In this document: positions 10,035-19,614 of the stretch, piece after piece | Position numbering within the stretch: position 1 is the first letter of the stretch | Layout: every line of letters starts with the position of its first letter | From: Bacillus sp. X1(2014) | GTDB lineage: Bacteria; Bacillota; Bacilli; Bacillales_B; DSM-18226 | DNA length: 64,000 nucleotides | Direction: 5' to 3' | Assembly (NCBI RefSeq): GCF_007678255.1 | Contig: NZ_VEED01000001.1 | Coordinates: 558,001 to 622,000 of the forward strand | Notes under the pieces: generated by a model | Seen by the model: only the letters and a program-made list of their open reading frames with translations | What the model was told of the DNA's origin: nothing | Database searches by the model: none | Made by a program: the position numbers and the translations under genes

Positions 10035-10802
10035 TTATTTTTCATCGGATACACGTTGAATCTTAATGCTGCTTAATAATTGTTGCACCACATAACTCGC
10101 CATAATCAAACCAGCGGCTGATGGAACAAAGGCATTTGATGCAGGCGGCATTTGCGCTTTGCGGATTGGTGCATTTTCATTTCCTACTTCTTTTTTAATA
10201 TCTTCACGAATCACAATAGGACTTTCATCAGAGAATACGACCGGAATTCCTTTGTGGATTCGTTCCTTACGCAGTTTTGTACGAATGACTTTGGCAATCG
10301 GATCCGTATGGGTCTTTGAAATATCTGCAATCCTAAAACGGGTTGGGTCCATTTTATTTGCTGCTCCCATACTTGAAATGATGGGAATATTTCTTTTTAA
10401 ACATTCCTTCATTAAATGAATTTTATAAATAATCGTATCTGAGGCATCAACCACAAAGTCTAAATTGTGGCTAAAAATTTGCTCATATGTCTCCTCTGTA
10501 TAAAACATTTTTAAGGAAATTACTTCGCAGTCAGGATTAATATCTCTAATCCGCTCCTCCATAATTTCCACTTTCGGCCTTCCAACAGTGGAAAGCAAAG
10601 CGATCAACTGGCGATTGATATTGGTAATATCTACATCGTCTTTATCTATTAAAATTAACCGTCCAACGCCTGAACGGGCTAAAGCTTCGGCAGCAAAAGA
10701 ACCGACACCGCCGATACCTAAAACGGCGACCGTACTGTTTTTCATAATTTCTAGGCCTTCTTTACCGATGGCAAGTTCGTTACGTGAAAATTGATGCAGC
10801 AT
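10035..10802 (-). CDS. tcdA: tRNA threonylcarbamoyladenosine dehydratase TcdA
   Basis: A 255-residue E1-like enzyme of the ThiF/MoeB superfamily that converts t6A37 of tRNA to the cyclic ct6A form, using ATP. The Rossmann nucleotide-binding loop GIGGVGS is at residues 29-35, followed by LIDKDDVDITNINRQ, the conserved Asp/Asn/Arg segment that contacts ATP. ATG 10802 is chosen because GGAG lies nine bases before it; the longer in-frame GTG overlaps that ribosome binding site. The counterpart in B. subtilis is yrvM, also beside the 6S-1 RNA gene and aspS. Confidence 0.93.
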   Translation of the reverse strand: MLHQFSRNELAIGKEGLEIMKNSTVAVLGIGGVGSFAAEALARSGVGRLILIDKDDVDITNINRQLIALLSTVGRPKVEIMEERIRDINPDCEVISLKMFYTEETYEQIFSHNLDFVVDASDTIIYKIHLMKECLKRNIPIISSMGAANKMDPTRFRIADISKTHTDPIAKVIRTKLRKERIHKGIPVVFSDESPIVIREDIKKEVGNENAPIRKAQMPPASNAFVPSAAGLIMASYVVQQLLSSIKIQRVSDEK

Positions 10803-10918
10803 AATGTTCACTCCAATTATTAAATTCGTTATGTTTCTTTTTCCCGATTAAAAATATATCATACACTGCATCAAAAACAAGTATCTTGATAGGAATAATG
10901 AAGTAAAAAGCAAAATAA

Positions 10919-10943
10919 AACCTCCCGAATTGTCCAGGAGGTT
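10919..10943 (-). terminator. Terminator after 6S RNA
   Basis: AACCTCC / GGAGGTT hairpin followed on the minus strand by TTTTATTTTG, about 18 bases past the closing stem of the 6S RNA. Confidence 0.8.
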
Positions 10944-10960
10944 GATCATTTTTGCAAATA

Positions 10961-11170
10961 GAAAAGAGTCCCAATTATGCCGTCACTTTTAACATCCTTA
11001 GTTTTGATCCCGCATTCAGCAGGGGGGTGCCCTGTTCCCGAAATTGTAAGTCCCCTTACCCGTATAAGAGTGGGGCATTTACGCAATCAGGAAACTCTAG
11101 ACTCCCGGATAATTAATGTTCGGTCAAAACTTCAGGCAACGCAACGTACATCTCAGGACTCTTCTTTGTT
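10961..11170 (-). ncRNA. bsrA: 6S RNA (6S-1, bsrA/ssrS type)
   Basis: About 200 nt of non-coding sequence between aspS and tcdA, the position of 6S-1 (bsrA) in B. subtilis. The minus-strand transcript begins near 11170. Its 5' part AAGAGTCC (about 11163-11156) can pair with GGGACTCTT at the 3' end (10972-10964) as the closing stem of a long irregular hairpin. Recognisable conserved words include GTTTTGACC, AACATTAATTATCC, GGAGTC and AACAGGGCACCC. 6S RNA mimics an open promoter and sequesters the sigma-A RNA polymerase in stationary phase. Exact ends are estimated from the promoter and the closing stem. Confidence 0.9.
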
Positions 11171-11176
11171 GCTTTT

Positions 11177-11205
11177 ATAATAGCATATTGAAAAAGCTGA
11201 TTCAA
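11177..11205 (-). promoter_or_regulatory. Sigma-A promoter of 6S RNA
   Basis: On the minus strand, TTGAAT (11205-11200) and TATTAT (11182-11177) are separated by 17 bases. Transcription should start at about 11170. Confidence 0.8.
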
Positions 11206-11228
11206 GGTTTCATGAAAGCGAATTCCCG

Positions 11229-12998
11229 CTATTTTTTAACATTTAGTGACAAATATAATTCCTTCAATTGGGCCTCAGAAACTTCACCCGGAGCGTCCGT
11301 TAACAAGCAGCTTGCGCTAGCGGTCTTAGGAAATGCAATGGTATCTCTTAGGTTTGTGCTTCCTGCAAGAAGCATAACCAAACGGTCCAATCCAAGCGCG
11401 ACCCCGCCGTGTGGCGGTGTTCCATAATCAAACGCATTTAATAAGAAACCGAATTGCTCATTTGCCTGTTCGGGTGTAAATCCAAGAATGTTAAACATTT
11501 TTTCTTGGATCGGACGTTCGAATATACGGAGTGATCCGCCGCCAAGCTCATATCCATTTAAGACAATATCGTATGCTTGAGCACGCACTTTGGAAGGATC
11601 AGAATCTAAATATTCAAGGTCTTCCCTAAACGGCATTGTAAATGGATGATGTGCGGCGTAATAACGGCCTTCTTCCTCATCGTACTCAAGGAGCGGCCAG
11701 TCCGTTACCCATAAGAAATTGAATAAACTTGGGTCAATTAAATTTAAATCTCTAGCCAACTTTTGACGAAGGGCCCCTAGAGCATCGGCCACAACCTTTT
11801 TCTTGTCGGCAACAAATAGAAGTAAATCTCCTTCTCCCGCTTCAAGGGTCGCTTTAAGCGCTTGAGCGTCATCTTCTGAGAAGAATTTAGCAATCGGACC
11901 CTTTAGCCCTTCAGAATCAACTTTAAGCCATGCAAGCCCCTTCGCGCCATATACAGCAACGAACTCTGTTAAGGCATCAATGTCTTTACGTGAGTAGTTG
12001 TCAGCTGCACCTTTCACATTGATTGCTTTTACTTGTCCGCCATTTGCCACAGCCGATGCAAACACTTTAAAGCCTGAGTCTTTAACGATTTCGGAAAGAT
12101 CCACTAGCTCTAATCCAAAACGAGTATCAGGTTTATCCGATCCGTAGCGGCTCATTGCCTCGTCATAGGTCATCCGCGGGAATTCCTCAGGCAGGTCTAC
12201 ACCTTTTACTTCTTTCATTAACTTTGTCATCATTTTTTCCATCATGCCCATGATATCTTCTTGGCTTAAAAAGCTTGTTTCGATATCGACTTGGGTAAAT
12301 TCTGGCTGACGGTCTGCTCGTAAATCCTCATCGCGGAAGCAGCGAGCAATTTGATAATAGCGTTCAATGCCGCCCACCATAAGCAATTGTTTAAAAAGCT
12401 GTGGTGACTGTGGCAGGGCATAAAACTCGCCAGGATGAACACGGCTTGGCACTAAATAATCGCGTGCTCCCTCAGGAGTACTTTTTGTTAAAATAGGTGT
12501 TTCAATATCTAAGAAGCCTTCTCCATCAAGAAAATCTCTGATTTGCTTGGTCACTTGATGACGCATCTTAAGGGTTTCAAAAATAACCGGACGACGGAAA
12601 TCAAGGTAGCGGTATTTTAAACGGACATCTTCAGACGCATCCGTTTTATCAGAGATCATAAATGGCGGTGTCTTTGCTTCATTAATGATTGTTACTTTTT
12701 CTGCCTGCACTTCAATTTTTCCAGTTTTCAGGTTATCGTTGAAGGTTGCTGCCTCGCGAGCCACAACAGTTCCAACTATATCTAAAACAAACTCGTTACG
12801 GATTTTTTCAGCAATTTGCAATGCTTCTTGTGATAAATCTGGATTAAAAACTACTTGAACAATCCCTGAACGATCGCGAAGATCAATAAAAATTAATCCG
12901 CCAAGGTCGCGTCTTTTTTGGACCCAACCCTTCAAGGTTATTTTTTCACCGACTGCTGATTCTGGTACTTCCCCACAAAAATATGTTCTGCCAAACAT
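11229..12998 (-). CDS. aspS: Aspartyl-tRNA synthetase
   Basis: A 589-residue class IIb synthetase of the bacterial type. The N-terminal OB-fold anticodon-binding domain covers about 1-105 ([23 protein letters not shown]). The catalytic domain is interrupted by the bacterial GAD insertion at about 290-420. Motif 2 is [17 protein letters not shown] and motif 3 is GLDRLVMLL. The ATG has GAGGGGG upstream. It follows hisS by 13 bases and must be transcribed with it from the T-box controlled promoter at 14643. Whether it is discriminating or also charges tRNA-Asn cannot be told by eye. Confidence 0.97.
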   Translation of the reverse strand: MFGRTYFCGEVPESAVGEKITLKGWVQKRRDLGGLIFIDLRDRSGIVQVVFNPDLSQEALQIAEKIRNEFVLDIVGTVVAREAATFNDNLKTGKIEVQAEKVTIINEAKTPPFMISDKTDASEDVRLKYRYLDFRRPVIFETLKMRHQVTKQIRDFLDGEGFLDIETPILTKSTPEGARDYLVPSRVHPGEFYALPQSPQLFKQLLMVGGIERYYQIARCFRDEDLRADRQPEFTQVDIETSFLSQEDIMGMMEKMMTKLMKEVKGVDLPEEFPRMTYDEAMSRYGSDKPDTRFGLELVDLSEIVKDSGFKVFASAVANGGQVKAINVKGAADNYSRKDIDALTEFVAVYGAKGLAWLKVDSEGLKGPIAKFFSEDDAQALKATLEAGEGDLLLFVADKKKVVADALGALRQKLARDLNLIDPSLFNFLWVTDWPLLEYDEEEGRYYAAHHPFTMPFREDLEYLDSDPSKVRAQAYDIVLNGYELGGGSLRIFERPIQEKMFNILGFTPEQANEQFGFLLNAFDYGTPPHGGVALGLDRLVMLLAGSTNLRDTIAFPKTASASCLLTDAPGEVSEAQLKELYLSLNVKK

Positions 12999-13011
12999 AA
13001 TTATCCCCCTC

Positions 13012-14283
13012 TTAATCCTGCAACTCTTGGAATTGCTTAATAAAAGTTGCTAAATCAATTTCTACTTGCTCACCTGTAGCCATATTTTTTACATTGATTT
13101 TATTATTTTTAAGCTCTTCATCGCCTAAAACCGCTACAAACTTAGCTTTTAGACGGTCAGCTGCTTTAAATTGAGCTTTAATTTTTCGATCCAAGTAATC
13201 TCTTTCTGCTGAAAAGCCTGCCCGCCGCAGTTGCTGTAACAATCCAACAGTATAATCTTTAGCTTCTTCGCCGAGTGCGGCAAGGTAACAATCAATGCCT
13301 TCGTTGACCGCAAGTTCAATCCCTTCTGCTTCAAGAGCCGCAATAAAGCGTTCAATACTTAATGCAAAGCCGATACCTGGTGTTTCAGGCCCGCCAATTT
13401 CTTCAGCTAAACCATTATAACGGCCGCCTCCGCATAACGTGGTGATCGCACCAAACCCTTCGGCATTACTCATAATTTCAAATGCCGTGTGGTTGTAATA
13501 ATCGAGTCCACGAACTAAGTTGGCATCAACTTCGAAAGGAATATCCAATTGGGTTAAATACTTCTGTAATTTTTCAAAATAATCCTTAGAAAAATCATTT
13601 AGGAATTCAAGGATCGACGGTGCTGTTAACATTAATTCATGCTCGCGGTCCTGCTTACAATCCAAGATTCGGAGCGGATTTTTTTCAAGGCGATTTTGAC
13701 AGTCATGACAAAACTCGCCGATTCTTGGTTTGAAGTGATCAACAAGTGCATTGCGGTGAGCACTGCGACTTTCCTTATCACCAAGGCTGTTAATAATCAG
13801 CTTCAGCTTTTTTAAACCCATTTCTTTATACAAGTTCATTGCTAGGGAAATGACTTCAGCATCAATGGCAGGGTCATTACTGCCTAATGCTTCAATTCCG
13901 AATTGGACAAACTGGCGAAAGCGTCCTGCTTGTGGACGTTCATATCGGAACATTGGTCCCATATAGTAAAGCTTAACTGGCTGATTAGCCAGACCAAACA
14001 TTTTTTTCTCCACAAAAGAGCGGACAACAGCTGCGGTACCTTCTGGTCTAAGTGTAAGACTTCGTTTGCCGCGGTCTTCAAAAGTGTACATTTCTTTCTG
14101 AACAATATCCGTGCTATCGCCAACGCCTCTTGAAAAAAGATCTGTATGTTCGAATATTGGGGTCCGAATCTCTTTATATTGATATTTCTCACAAAGTTCA
14201 CGGGCTTTAGCTTCAATCAGTTGCCACTTTTCTACCTCACCGGGTAGAATGTCTTGCGTTCCTCGAGGAATGCTTATGGACAT
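13012..14283 (-). CDS. hisS: Histidyl-tRNA synthetase
   Basis: A 423-residue class IIa synthetase. Motif 1 lies near [15 protein letters not shown], motif 2 is [15 protein letters not shown], and the histidine-specific loops are [13 protein letters not shown] and GGGRYNGL. The C-terminal anticodon-binding domain covers about 325-423. The start has AAGGAGG upstream. It is the first gene of the hisS-aspS operon and lies behind a T-box leader (14345-14640), so its expression should rise when the sensed tRNA is uncharged. Confidence 0.97.
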   Translation of the reverse strand: MSISIPRGTQDILPGEVEKWQLIEAKARELCEKYQYKEIRTPIFEHTDLFSRGVGDSTDIVQKEMYTFEDRGKRSLTLRPEGTAAVVRSFVEKKMFGLANQPVKLYYMGPMFRYERPQAGRFRQFVQFGIEALGSNDPAIDAEVISLAMNLYKEMGLKKLKLIINSLGDKESRSAHRNALVDHFKPRIGEFCHDCQNRLEKNPLRILDCKQDREHELMLTAPSILEFLNDFSKDYFEKLQKYLTQLDIPFEVDANLVRGLDYYNHTAFEIMSNAEGFGAITTLCGGGRYNGLAEEIGGPETPGIGFALSIERFIAALEAEGIELAVNEGIDCYLAALGEEAKDYTVGLLQQLRRAGFSAERDYLDRKIKAQFKAADRLKAKFVAVLGDEELKNNKINVKNMATGEQVEIDLATFIKQFQELQD

Positions 14284-14344
14284 AGTGGAAAACCTCCTTA
14301 TTTTTTCTTATGTAAGTAGACAGGACGCCTCCCTTGTTTCCATT

Positions 14345-14640
14345 AAAAAACAAAAAACTCCCATCCCTTGTATGAATACAAGGGACGAGAGTTTGATTAA
14401 TCCCGCGGTGCCACCCTAGTTGAAGGCATAAAAAACATGCCTTCCTCTTTAACAGTTAACGCCTGCTACGTTCTTCTCCTACTAGAGGGTGCCCTTTTTC
14501 AGAGAGAAGCCTACGGAGTGTTCCTTCATTAAGTTCCATGTAGAAATGCTTTCAGCCCAGGACATTTCCTCTCTATTCATGAGTTTGCTTAATTACTATG
14601 CTCCATCATTGGTATATCACAATATGTCATTTTATTTAAT
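14345..14640 (-). promoter_or_regulatory. T-box riboswitch of the hisS-aspS operon
   Basis: The T-box sequence AGGGTGGCACCGCGGG is at 14417-14402 (minus strand). A terminator stem at 14355-14394 (ACTC..TCCCTTGTAT against its complement, then a T-rich run) competes with it. Stem I is readable: AGTA of the left specifier loop, an AUUAAG/CUUAAU helix, the AGAGAG and GGCTGAAAG elements, and a right loop GAAGGAACA closed by GGAG/CUCC. The right loop region contains CAC (14520-14518) overlapping AAC. The variable base of the UGGN element is C, which would pair with a G73 discriminator. See findings for the resulting ambiguity. Confidence 0.92.
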
Positions 14641-14642
14641 TA

Positions 14643-14671
14643 ATATTACGGAGCATCGCAGGTATTGTCAA
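14643..14671 (-). promoter_or_regulatory. Sigma-A promoter of hisS-aspS
   Basis: Consensus TTGACA (14671-14666) and TAATAT (14648-14643) on the minus strand with a 17-base spacer. It lies directly after the yrzK-like stop codon and upstream of the T-box. Confidence 0.85.
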
Positions 14672-14678
14672 TAGCCAT

Positions 14679-14855
14679 TTATGATCTTTCTAAATGTTTT
14701 TTTAACTTTCTGACATCACCCATTGTTATTCCGAATTCTGATGCAAGTTCAAACGAGGTTGCATGCTGTTCCTTTTGAATAAAATCATGAAAATCAACAC
14801 CGAAAAGCCGTCCATCCATCGATTGGATGTTCATTCCTTTTTCACTTGCTCTCAT
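14679..14855 (-). CDS. yrzK: Small conserved protein, YrzK-like (58 aa)
   Basis: A 58-residue reading frame starting MRASEKGMNIQSMDGRLFG and ending VRKLKKHLERS. AGGTGA lies seven bases before the ATG, and the frame ends exactly where the hisS promoter begins. The second half (SFELASEFGITMGDVRKLKKHL) looks like a helix-turn-helix: a recognition-type helix pair with a GIT turn, as in short sigma-70 region 4 or SpoIIID-like domains. B. subtilis has a small gene yrzK between hisS and the yrvJ amidase, the same position. The DNA-binding role is my inference from the HTH-like pattern; no function is known to me. Confidence 0.75.
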   Translation of the reverse strand: MRASEKGMNIQSMDGRLFGVDFHDFIQKEQHATSFELASEFGITMGDVRKLKKHLERS

Positions 14856-15022
14856 TACTAATCACCTCAGCCTTTTCTTCATTATTGATATTATCTCCAC
14901 CATTCGTGAAAAACTTGCATCCTTGATAGGGATTTCTCATCAAATTGGTCAATATTAGCAATTTAGGAATGATTTTCAGCTTTTTATACGCTAAAATAAA
15001 ATACATAGAAAAGGAGGGTGTT

Positions 15023-16561
15023 ATGGTCAAAAAAAGTAGTTTATTGCTATTATCTATTATTCTTATTATTGGAGCCTTTCTTCCTCATAGTAAAAGTGTG
15101 GCAGCAACAGAGTCCATTACGATTTCTACCGATTTTGTCAATGTCCGTGGAGGCCCGGGTCTGAGTTACCCGCTAATTAAAATAGTAAATCGGGGCGAAA
15201 CGTATCCAATCGTGACAGAACAGGACGATTGGATTGAAATTGAACTTGCCAATGGTCAAACGGGCTGGCTCGTTAATTGGCTCGTCACCAAAGAAACAAG
15301 TTCAAATAACACTGGTGTCACAGCAAATACGGCTATAAAAACTAATTACGGTAACGTGAATGCTGATACCTTAAATATGCGCCAGGAACCTTCCGCATTC
15401 AGCCCAGTTGTTGGGAAACTTACCTATGGGACAAACGTAACCATTTATTCGAAACAAGATAATTGGCTGGAGATTGGTTTTTCTAATTTAAAAGGATGGG
15501 TAAATTCTGAATTTATTAACGACGAAGCGACAGTTTCCTCAACAACAGAAACTGCACAAAAGAGTGGCATGATTGGAACAGTAACAGCCGACAGCCTTAG
15601 TGTCCGCTCCAGCGCCTCATTAAATTCCAACGCCATTGGGACTGTAACTATGGGGCAAAGTTTTACGATCGTAGAAGAAATGAATAATTGGGCAAAAATA
15701 GAATATAAGTCTGGTAGTTTTGGATGGGTTGCCGGTTGGTTTCTTGAGATAGAGACCTCCAGATCTCAAACTGGACAAGCCACGAAGAAAAATATCATTA
15801 CGATAATAAATGACGGAACAAATATCCGCAAAGGACCAGATGTACAATCAGATGTTATCGAACGGACCAATACAGGCGCAACGTATTCCGTAAAAAATAT
15901 CATCAATGACTGGTATGAAATTGAATTAGAGGATGGAAGAATTGGTTATATTGCTGGCTGGCTGGTCTCCATCAACGGGACCAAAGCACAGATTAAAAAA
16001 CCAGGCTCTGAAGGCTATCTTAAAAATAAAACGATTGTCCTTGATCCAGGGCATGGCGGTACGGATAAAGGGGCAACGGGGGTCAGTGGTACATATGAAA
16101 AAGACCTCACACTTCGGACGGCACAGCTTTTGTCAGATAAATTAATGGCAGCAGGGGCTAATGTCTACATAACGAGAAAAAATGATTCTTATTTACAACT
16201 TGCCTCCCGCGTGAATATGGCCCGTACCTACAATGCCGATGCCTTTATCAGTATCCATTACGATAGCAATATAGATGCAAGTACCCATGGTATGACTGGC
16301 TATTATTATCATTCCTATCAACAACCCCTTGCTGAATCCATTTTTGCATCAACCGTCGGCCATACAAAAATGACAAGTCGTGGGGTTCGATTTGGTGATT
16401 TCCATGTCATCCGTGAAAATAGTCAAAAAGCTGTTTTAATGGAACTAGGTTATTTAAGCAACCCGGCTGAAGAAATGATGATAAGGTCTTCTGGATTCCA
16501 AGAAAATGCGGCTTCAGGTTTATTTGATGGATTGGCCAGATATTTTAAAGAAAATCCATAA
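15023..16561 (+). CDS. yrvJ: N-acetylmuramoyl-L-alanine amidase with four SH3b domains, YrvJ-like
   Basis: A 512-residue secreted cell-wall hydrolase. A signal peptide (MVKKSSLLLLSIILIIG, cut near VAA at about 28) is followed by four bacterial SH3 domains (about 33-88, 110-165, 185-243 and 258-315), each with an N-terminal 'VNVRGGP', 'LNMRQEP', 'LSVRSSA' or 'TNIRKGP' motif. The Amidase_3 domain fills 335-510. Its zinc ligands are H343 in DPGHGG, E359 in YEKD and the histidine of SIHYDSN; the catalytic Glu is in MELGYLSN. ATG 15023 follows GGAGGG; the upstream in-frame methionine at 14945 would precede the signal peptide and is rejected. It is divergent from the yrzK-like gene. Confidence 0.93.
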   Translation: MVKKSSLLLLSIILIIGAFLPHSKSVAATESITISTDFVNVRGGPGLSYPLIKIVNRGETYPIVTEQDDWIEIELANGQTGWLVNWLVTKETSSNNTGVTANTAIKTNYGNVNADTLNMRQEPSAFSPVVGKLTYGTNVTIYSKQDNWLEIGFSNLKGWVNSEFINDEATVSSTTETAQKSGMIGTVTADSLSVRSSASLNSNAIGTVTMGQSFTIVEEMNNWAKIEYKSGSFGWVAGWFLEIETSRSQTGQATKKNIITIINDGTNIRKGPDVQSDVIERTNTGATYSVKNIINDWYEIELEDGRIGYIAGWLVSINGTKAQIKKPGSEGYLKNKTIVLDPGHGGTDKGATGVSGTYEKDLTLRTAQLLSDKLMAAGANVYITRKNDSYLQLASRVNMARTYNADAFISIHYDSNIDASTHGMTGYYYHSYQQPLAESIFASTVGHTKMTSRGVRFGDFHVIRENSQKAVLMELGYLSNPAEEMMIRSSGFQENAASGLFDGLARYFKENP

Positions 16562-16563
16562 CC

Positions 16564-16603
16564 AAAAAGGCTTAGCACTATATTTAAGTGCTAAGCCTTT
16601 TTT
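16564..16603. terminator. Bidirectional terminator between yrvJ-like amidase gene and dtd
   Basis: AAAAAGGCTTAGCACT paired with AGTGCTAAGCCTTTTT around a 7-base loop. It has A/T tracts on both sides and converging genes on either side. Confidence 0.9.
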
Positions 16604-17045
16604 ATGCTTTACTTTCAATAATCAACGTCACGGGACCGTCATTGATTAATTCGACATCCATCATGGCACCAAATATGCCGGTTTCAACACGAATTCCCTT
16701 TTCACGGAGCATGCTATTAAAAACCTCATAAAGTTCAACAGCCTGTTCTGGACGTGCCGCTCCCATGAAATTGGGCCTTCTTCCCTTTCGACAATCACCG
16801 TAAAGGGTAAATTGCGATACTGAGAGAATTTCACCACCAACATCCACTAAAGAGAAATTCATCTTTCCATCTTCATCTTCAAAAATACGGAGATTGGCAA
16901 TTTTATCAGCTAGATAGGCGGCGTCCTCTTCCTTATCATCATGGGTAATACCGACAAGTAAGACAAGCCCTTTGGTTATTTGCCCCGTTACTTCCCCGGC
17001 AACGGTTACACTGGCATTTTTACTTCGTTGAACAACTACACGCAT
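16602..17045 (-). CDS. dtd: D-aminoacyl-tRNA deacylase
   Basis: A 147-residue DTD enzyme that hydrolyses D-amino acids (and glycine on tRNA-Ala) from mischarged tRNAs. Both conserved motifs are present: [11 protein letters not shown] near residue 77 and the Gly-cisPro motif NDGPVT near residue 137. It starts [13 protein letters not shown] at an ATG with AAGGAG upstream. It is the last gene of the rel transcription unit, 11 bases after rel, as in B. subtilis. Confidence 0.96.
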   Translation of the reverse strand: MRVVVQRSKNASVTVAGEVTGQITKGLVLLVGITHDDKEEDAAYLADKIANLRIFEDEDGKMNFSLVDVGGEILSVSQFTLYGDCRKGRRPNFMGAARPEQAVELYEVFNSMLREKGIRVETGIFGAMMDVELINDGPVTLIIESKA

Positions 17046-17056
17046 TTTGAAACTCC

Positions 17057-19255
17057 TTAATTCATCATTCGACGTACTGAATAGATATCTGGGATCTGTT
17101 TTATGCGCTCGACCACTTTTTGTAAGTGCGCCACATTATGGATTGCAATCGACATGTTAATTGTAGCCATTTTATTTCGATCTGTTTTACCAGAAACAGC
17201 AGAGATATTGGTTTTCGTTTCATTTACTGCTTGAAGCACCTCATTCAGAAGCCCTCTGCGGTCATAGCCGCTAATTTCGATGTCAACATTATATTCTTTC
17301 CGGTCATTTAAAGAAGATTCCCATTCAACCGGGATCAACCTTGACTGGGCATCATTGGAATCGATATTCGTGCAGTCCGAACGATGAACAGATACCCCGC
17401 GCCCTTTAGTAATAAAACCGACAATTTCATCGCCAGGTACAGGGTTACAACATCTAGATAATCGGATCAGTAAATTATCGATACCAGAAACACGGACACC
17501 GGATTCACGTTTTTTGGCTGCTGGGAAGGTTTTTAAATCCGTTATGGCGTTGGTAATATTTGAGCTCTGTTCTTGATCTCTCTTTTTACGCCATTTCTCC
17601 GTCAGACGGTTTGCCACCTGTAAGGCTGTTACTCCATTGTAGCCAACGGCTGCATACATATCTTCTTCATTGGAAAAATTAAACTTCTCAGCAACTTTTT
17701 TCAGATTGTCTGTGGTTAATATTTCTTTAATATCAAATTCCATATTACGAATTTCTTTTTCAACTAACTCTTTACCTTTATCAACATTTTCATCTCGGCG
17801 CTGTTTCTTAAAGAAGGCACGAATTTTGTTTTTCGCTTGCGATGTTTGTGCGAGCTTCAACCAATCCTGACTTGGGCCGTATGAATGTTTCGATGTAAGG
17901 ATTTCAATAATATCGCCGGTTTTAAGTCGATAGTCAAGGGTAACCATTTTGCCATTCACTTTTGCACCTATCGTCTTATTGCCAATTTCAGAGTGAATTC
18001 GATAAGCAAAATCAATAGGGACAGAACCAGATGGCAACTCGATCACATCGCCTTTTGGCGTAAAAATAAACACCATATCGGAAAATAAGTCGATTTTCAA
18101 TGACTCCATAAACTCTTCCGCATTGGCAGTATCATTTTGAAATTCAAGAATTTCTCTAAACCAGGTTAATTTTTGTTCAAAAGTAGTGCTATCGTTGAGT
18201 GCTTCTTTGCCCTCTTTATATGCCCAGTGAGCCGCAACCCCGAATTCCGCAATCCGGTGCATCTCTTTTGTCCTAATCTGAACCTCAAGTGGATCTCCCT
18301 TTGGCCCGATTACCGTGGTATGCAACGATTGATACATATTCGGCTTCGGCATCGCAATATAATCCTTAAAACGGCCAGGCATTGGCTTCCAGCAGGTGTG
18401 AATGATCCCTAAGACAGCATAGCAATCTTTAATACTGTTCACGACGATGCGTACGGCTAGTAAATCATAAATTTCACTGAACTGCTTATTTTGCAAAGCC
18501 ATTTTACGGTAAATACTATAAATATGCTTAGGACGGCCAGAAAGCTCTGCTTTAATAGCCACTTCTCCCATTCGGCTTTTTACTTCCTCAATGACATCCT
18601 CTAAATATTGCTCGCGTTCGGCTCGCTTCTTTTTCATTAAGTTTACAATTCGATAGTATTGCTGCGGATTTAAGTATCTTAATGCGGTATCTTCGAGTTC
18701 CCATTTAATCTTAGAGATCCCCAGACGATGTGCCAAAGGTGCAAAAATTTCAAGTGTTTCATTTGAAATCCGACGTTGCTTTTCTAAAGGAAGATGTTTA
18801 AGTGTCCGCATATTATGCAAACGGTCGGCAAGCTTAATCAGAATAACCCGGATATCCTGAGCCATGGCCACAAACATTTTTCTGTGGTTTTCTGCTTGCT
18901 GTTCCTCGTGAGATTTATATTTAATTTTCCCTAATTTTGTTACCCCGTCGACAAGCATCGCCACTTCGTCATTAAAAGCTGTTTCTATATCTTTTAAGGA
19001 TACACTCGTATCTTCAACGACGTCGTGAAGAAAACCAGCAGCAACCGTAGCAGGATCCATCTCCAAGTCAGCTAATATGCCCGCAACCTGGATTGGGTGG
19101 ATGATGTAGGGTTCGCCTGATTTTCGATATTGTTCACGATGAGCATGTTTTGCGAATTCGTATGCATTTTTTACTAATTCAACATGTTCCTCATTTAAGT
19201 AGTTCCGAGTCTTGTCGATGACTTGGTCGGCAGTCAACACTAAATCATTCGCCAT
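17057..19255 (-). CDS. rel: Bifunctional (p)ppGpp synthetase/hydrolase Rel
   Basis: A 732-residue long RSH protein that makes and degrades (p)ppGpp on the ribosome during amino acid starvation. The hydrolase HD domain is intact (HIHPIQVA..., H77 D78 in [10 protein letters not shown] with E81 D82), so the protein should be bifunctional. The synthetase domain has [13 protein letters not shown] near 241-253. The TGS domain (about 393-455, [13 protein letters not shown]), the zinc-finger/CC region ([11 protein letters not shown]) and a C-terminal ACT/RRM domain follow. The start has AAAGGTG upstream. It lies between apt and dtd; the GC-rich repeat occupies the gap to apt. Confidence 0.97.
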   Translation of the reverse strand: MANDLVLTADQVIDKTRNYLNEEHVELVKNAYEFAKHAHREQYRKSGEPYIIHPIQVAGILADLEMDPATVAAGFLHDVVEDTSVSLKDIETAFNDEVAMLVDGVTKLGKIKYKSHEEQQAENHRKMFVAMAQDIRVILIKLADRLHNMRTLKHLPLEKQRRISNETLEIFAPLAHRLGISKIKWELEDTALRYLNPQQYYRIVNLMKKKRAEREQYLEDVIEEVKSRMGEVAIKAELSGRPKHIYSIYRKMALQNKQFSEIYDLLAVRIVVNSIKDCYAVLGIIHTCWKPMPGRFKDYIAMPKPNMYQSLHTTVIGPKGDPLEVQIRTKEMHRIAEFGVAAHWAYKEGKEALNDSTTFEQKLTWFREILEFQNDTANAEEFMESLKIDLFSDMVFIFTPKGDVIELPSGSVPIDFAYRIHSEIGNKTIGAKVNGKMVTLDYRLKTGDIIEILTSKHSYGPSQDWLKLAQTSQAKNKIRAFFKKQRRDENVDKGKELVEKEIRNMEFDIKEILTTDNLKKVAEKFNFSNEEDMYAAVGYNGVTALQVANRLTEKWRKKRDQEQSSNITNAITDLKTFPAAKKRESGVRVSGIDNLLIRLSRCCNPVPGDEIVGFITKGRGVSVHRSDCTNIDSNDAQSRLIPVEWESSLNDRKEYNVDIEISGYDRRGLLNEVLQAVNETKTNISAVSGKTDRNKMATINMSIAIHNVAHLQKVVERIKQIPDIYSVRRMMN

Positions 19256-19395
19256 GAAATCACCTTTATTTTCGTCTCATTTTATTTATATAAATGTCAT
19301 TCGCTAAAATTAGTACCTTGAATATGAATGATTGTTACTATTATCGAAAAAAATAGCCAAGATGTAAAGGGATTGAGAAGTTTTTTTATTCTGCT

Positions 19396-19530
19396 CTGTT
19401 GATTTCCGTTCCAGGCGCTTCGCTTTCCGCGGGCGTTGCGGGGAGCCTCCTCGGCGCTTTTAGCGCCTGCGGGGTCTCCCCTGCCCCGTACTCCCGCAGG
19501 AGTCTTCGCGCCTTCCACTCCAATCAACAG
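19396..19530. repeat. 135-bp GC-rich palindromic element
   Basis: A strongly GC-rich block in AT-rich intergenic DNA between apt and rel. It is bounded by inverted ends CTGTTGATT (19396-19404) and AATCAACAG (19522-19530), each followed inward by GGCGC at the same distance. Internal pairs are GGCGC/GCGCC (19453-19457 and 19463-19467), GGGAG/CTCCC (19441-19445 and 19476-19480) and CCTGCGGG/CCCGCAGG (19466-19473 and 19493-19500). There is no obvious target duplication and no credible gene. From memory, near-identical elements are scattered through many Bacillaceae genomes. Confidence 0.75.
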
Positions 19531-19580
19531 GGTGCCAAAATAAATAATATCCTCTAACATAGTCTTTAATTATATAAAGA

Positions 19581-19603
19581 GAGCACTCGCGCTTCGAGTG
19601 CCC
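19581..19603 (-). terminator. Probable terminator of apt
   Basis: GCACTCG / CGAGTGC hairpin with a 5-base loop just after the apt stop. The minus strand then reads TCTCTTTATATAATT, a weak U tract. Confidence 0.6.
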
Positions 19604-19614
19604 TCACTAATGGT

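Noticed and set aside
10812..11228. Short frames within the region between tcdA and aspS (for example 10780-10974 and 10977-11180)
   Set aside because: The region is occupied by 6S RNA with its promoter and terminator; the frames have no start signals.
14842..15030. 62-residue minus-strand frame between the yrzK-like gene and the amidase gene
   Set aside because: It overlaps the start and ribosome binding site of both real neighbours and has no conserved features that I can see.
19297..19560. 87-residue minus-strand frame across the GC-rich repeat
   Set aside because: It covers the palindromic element almost exactly and has no plausible ribosome binding site or domain. Frames of this kind are a known annotation artefact of such repeats.
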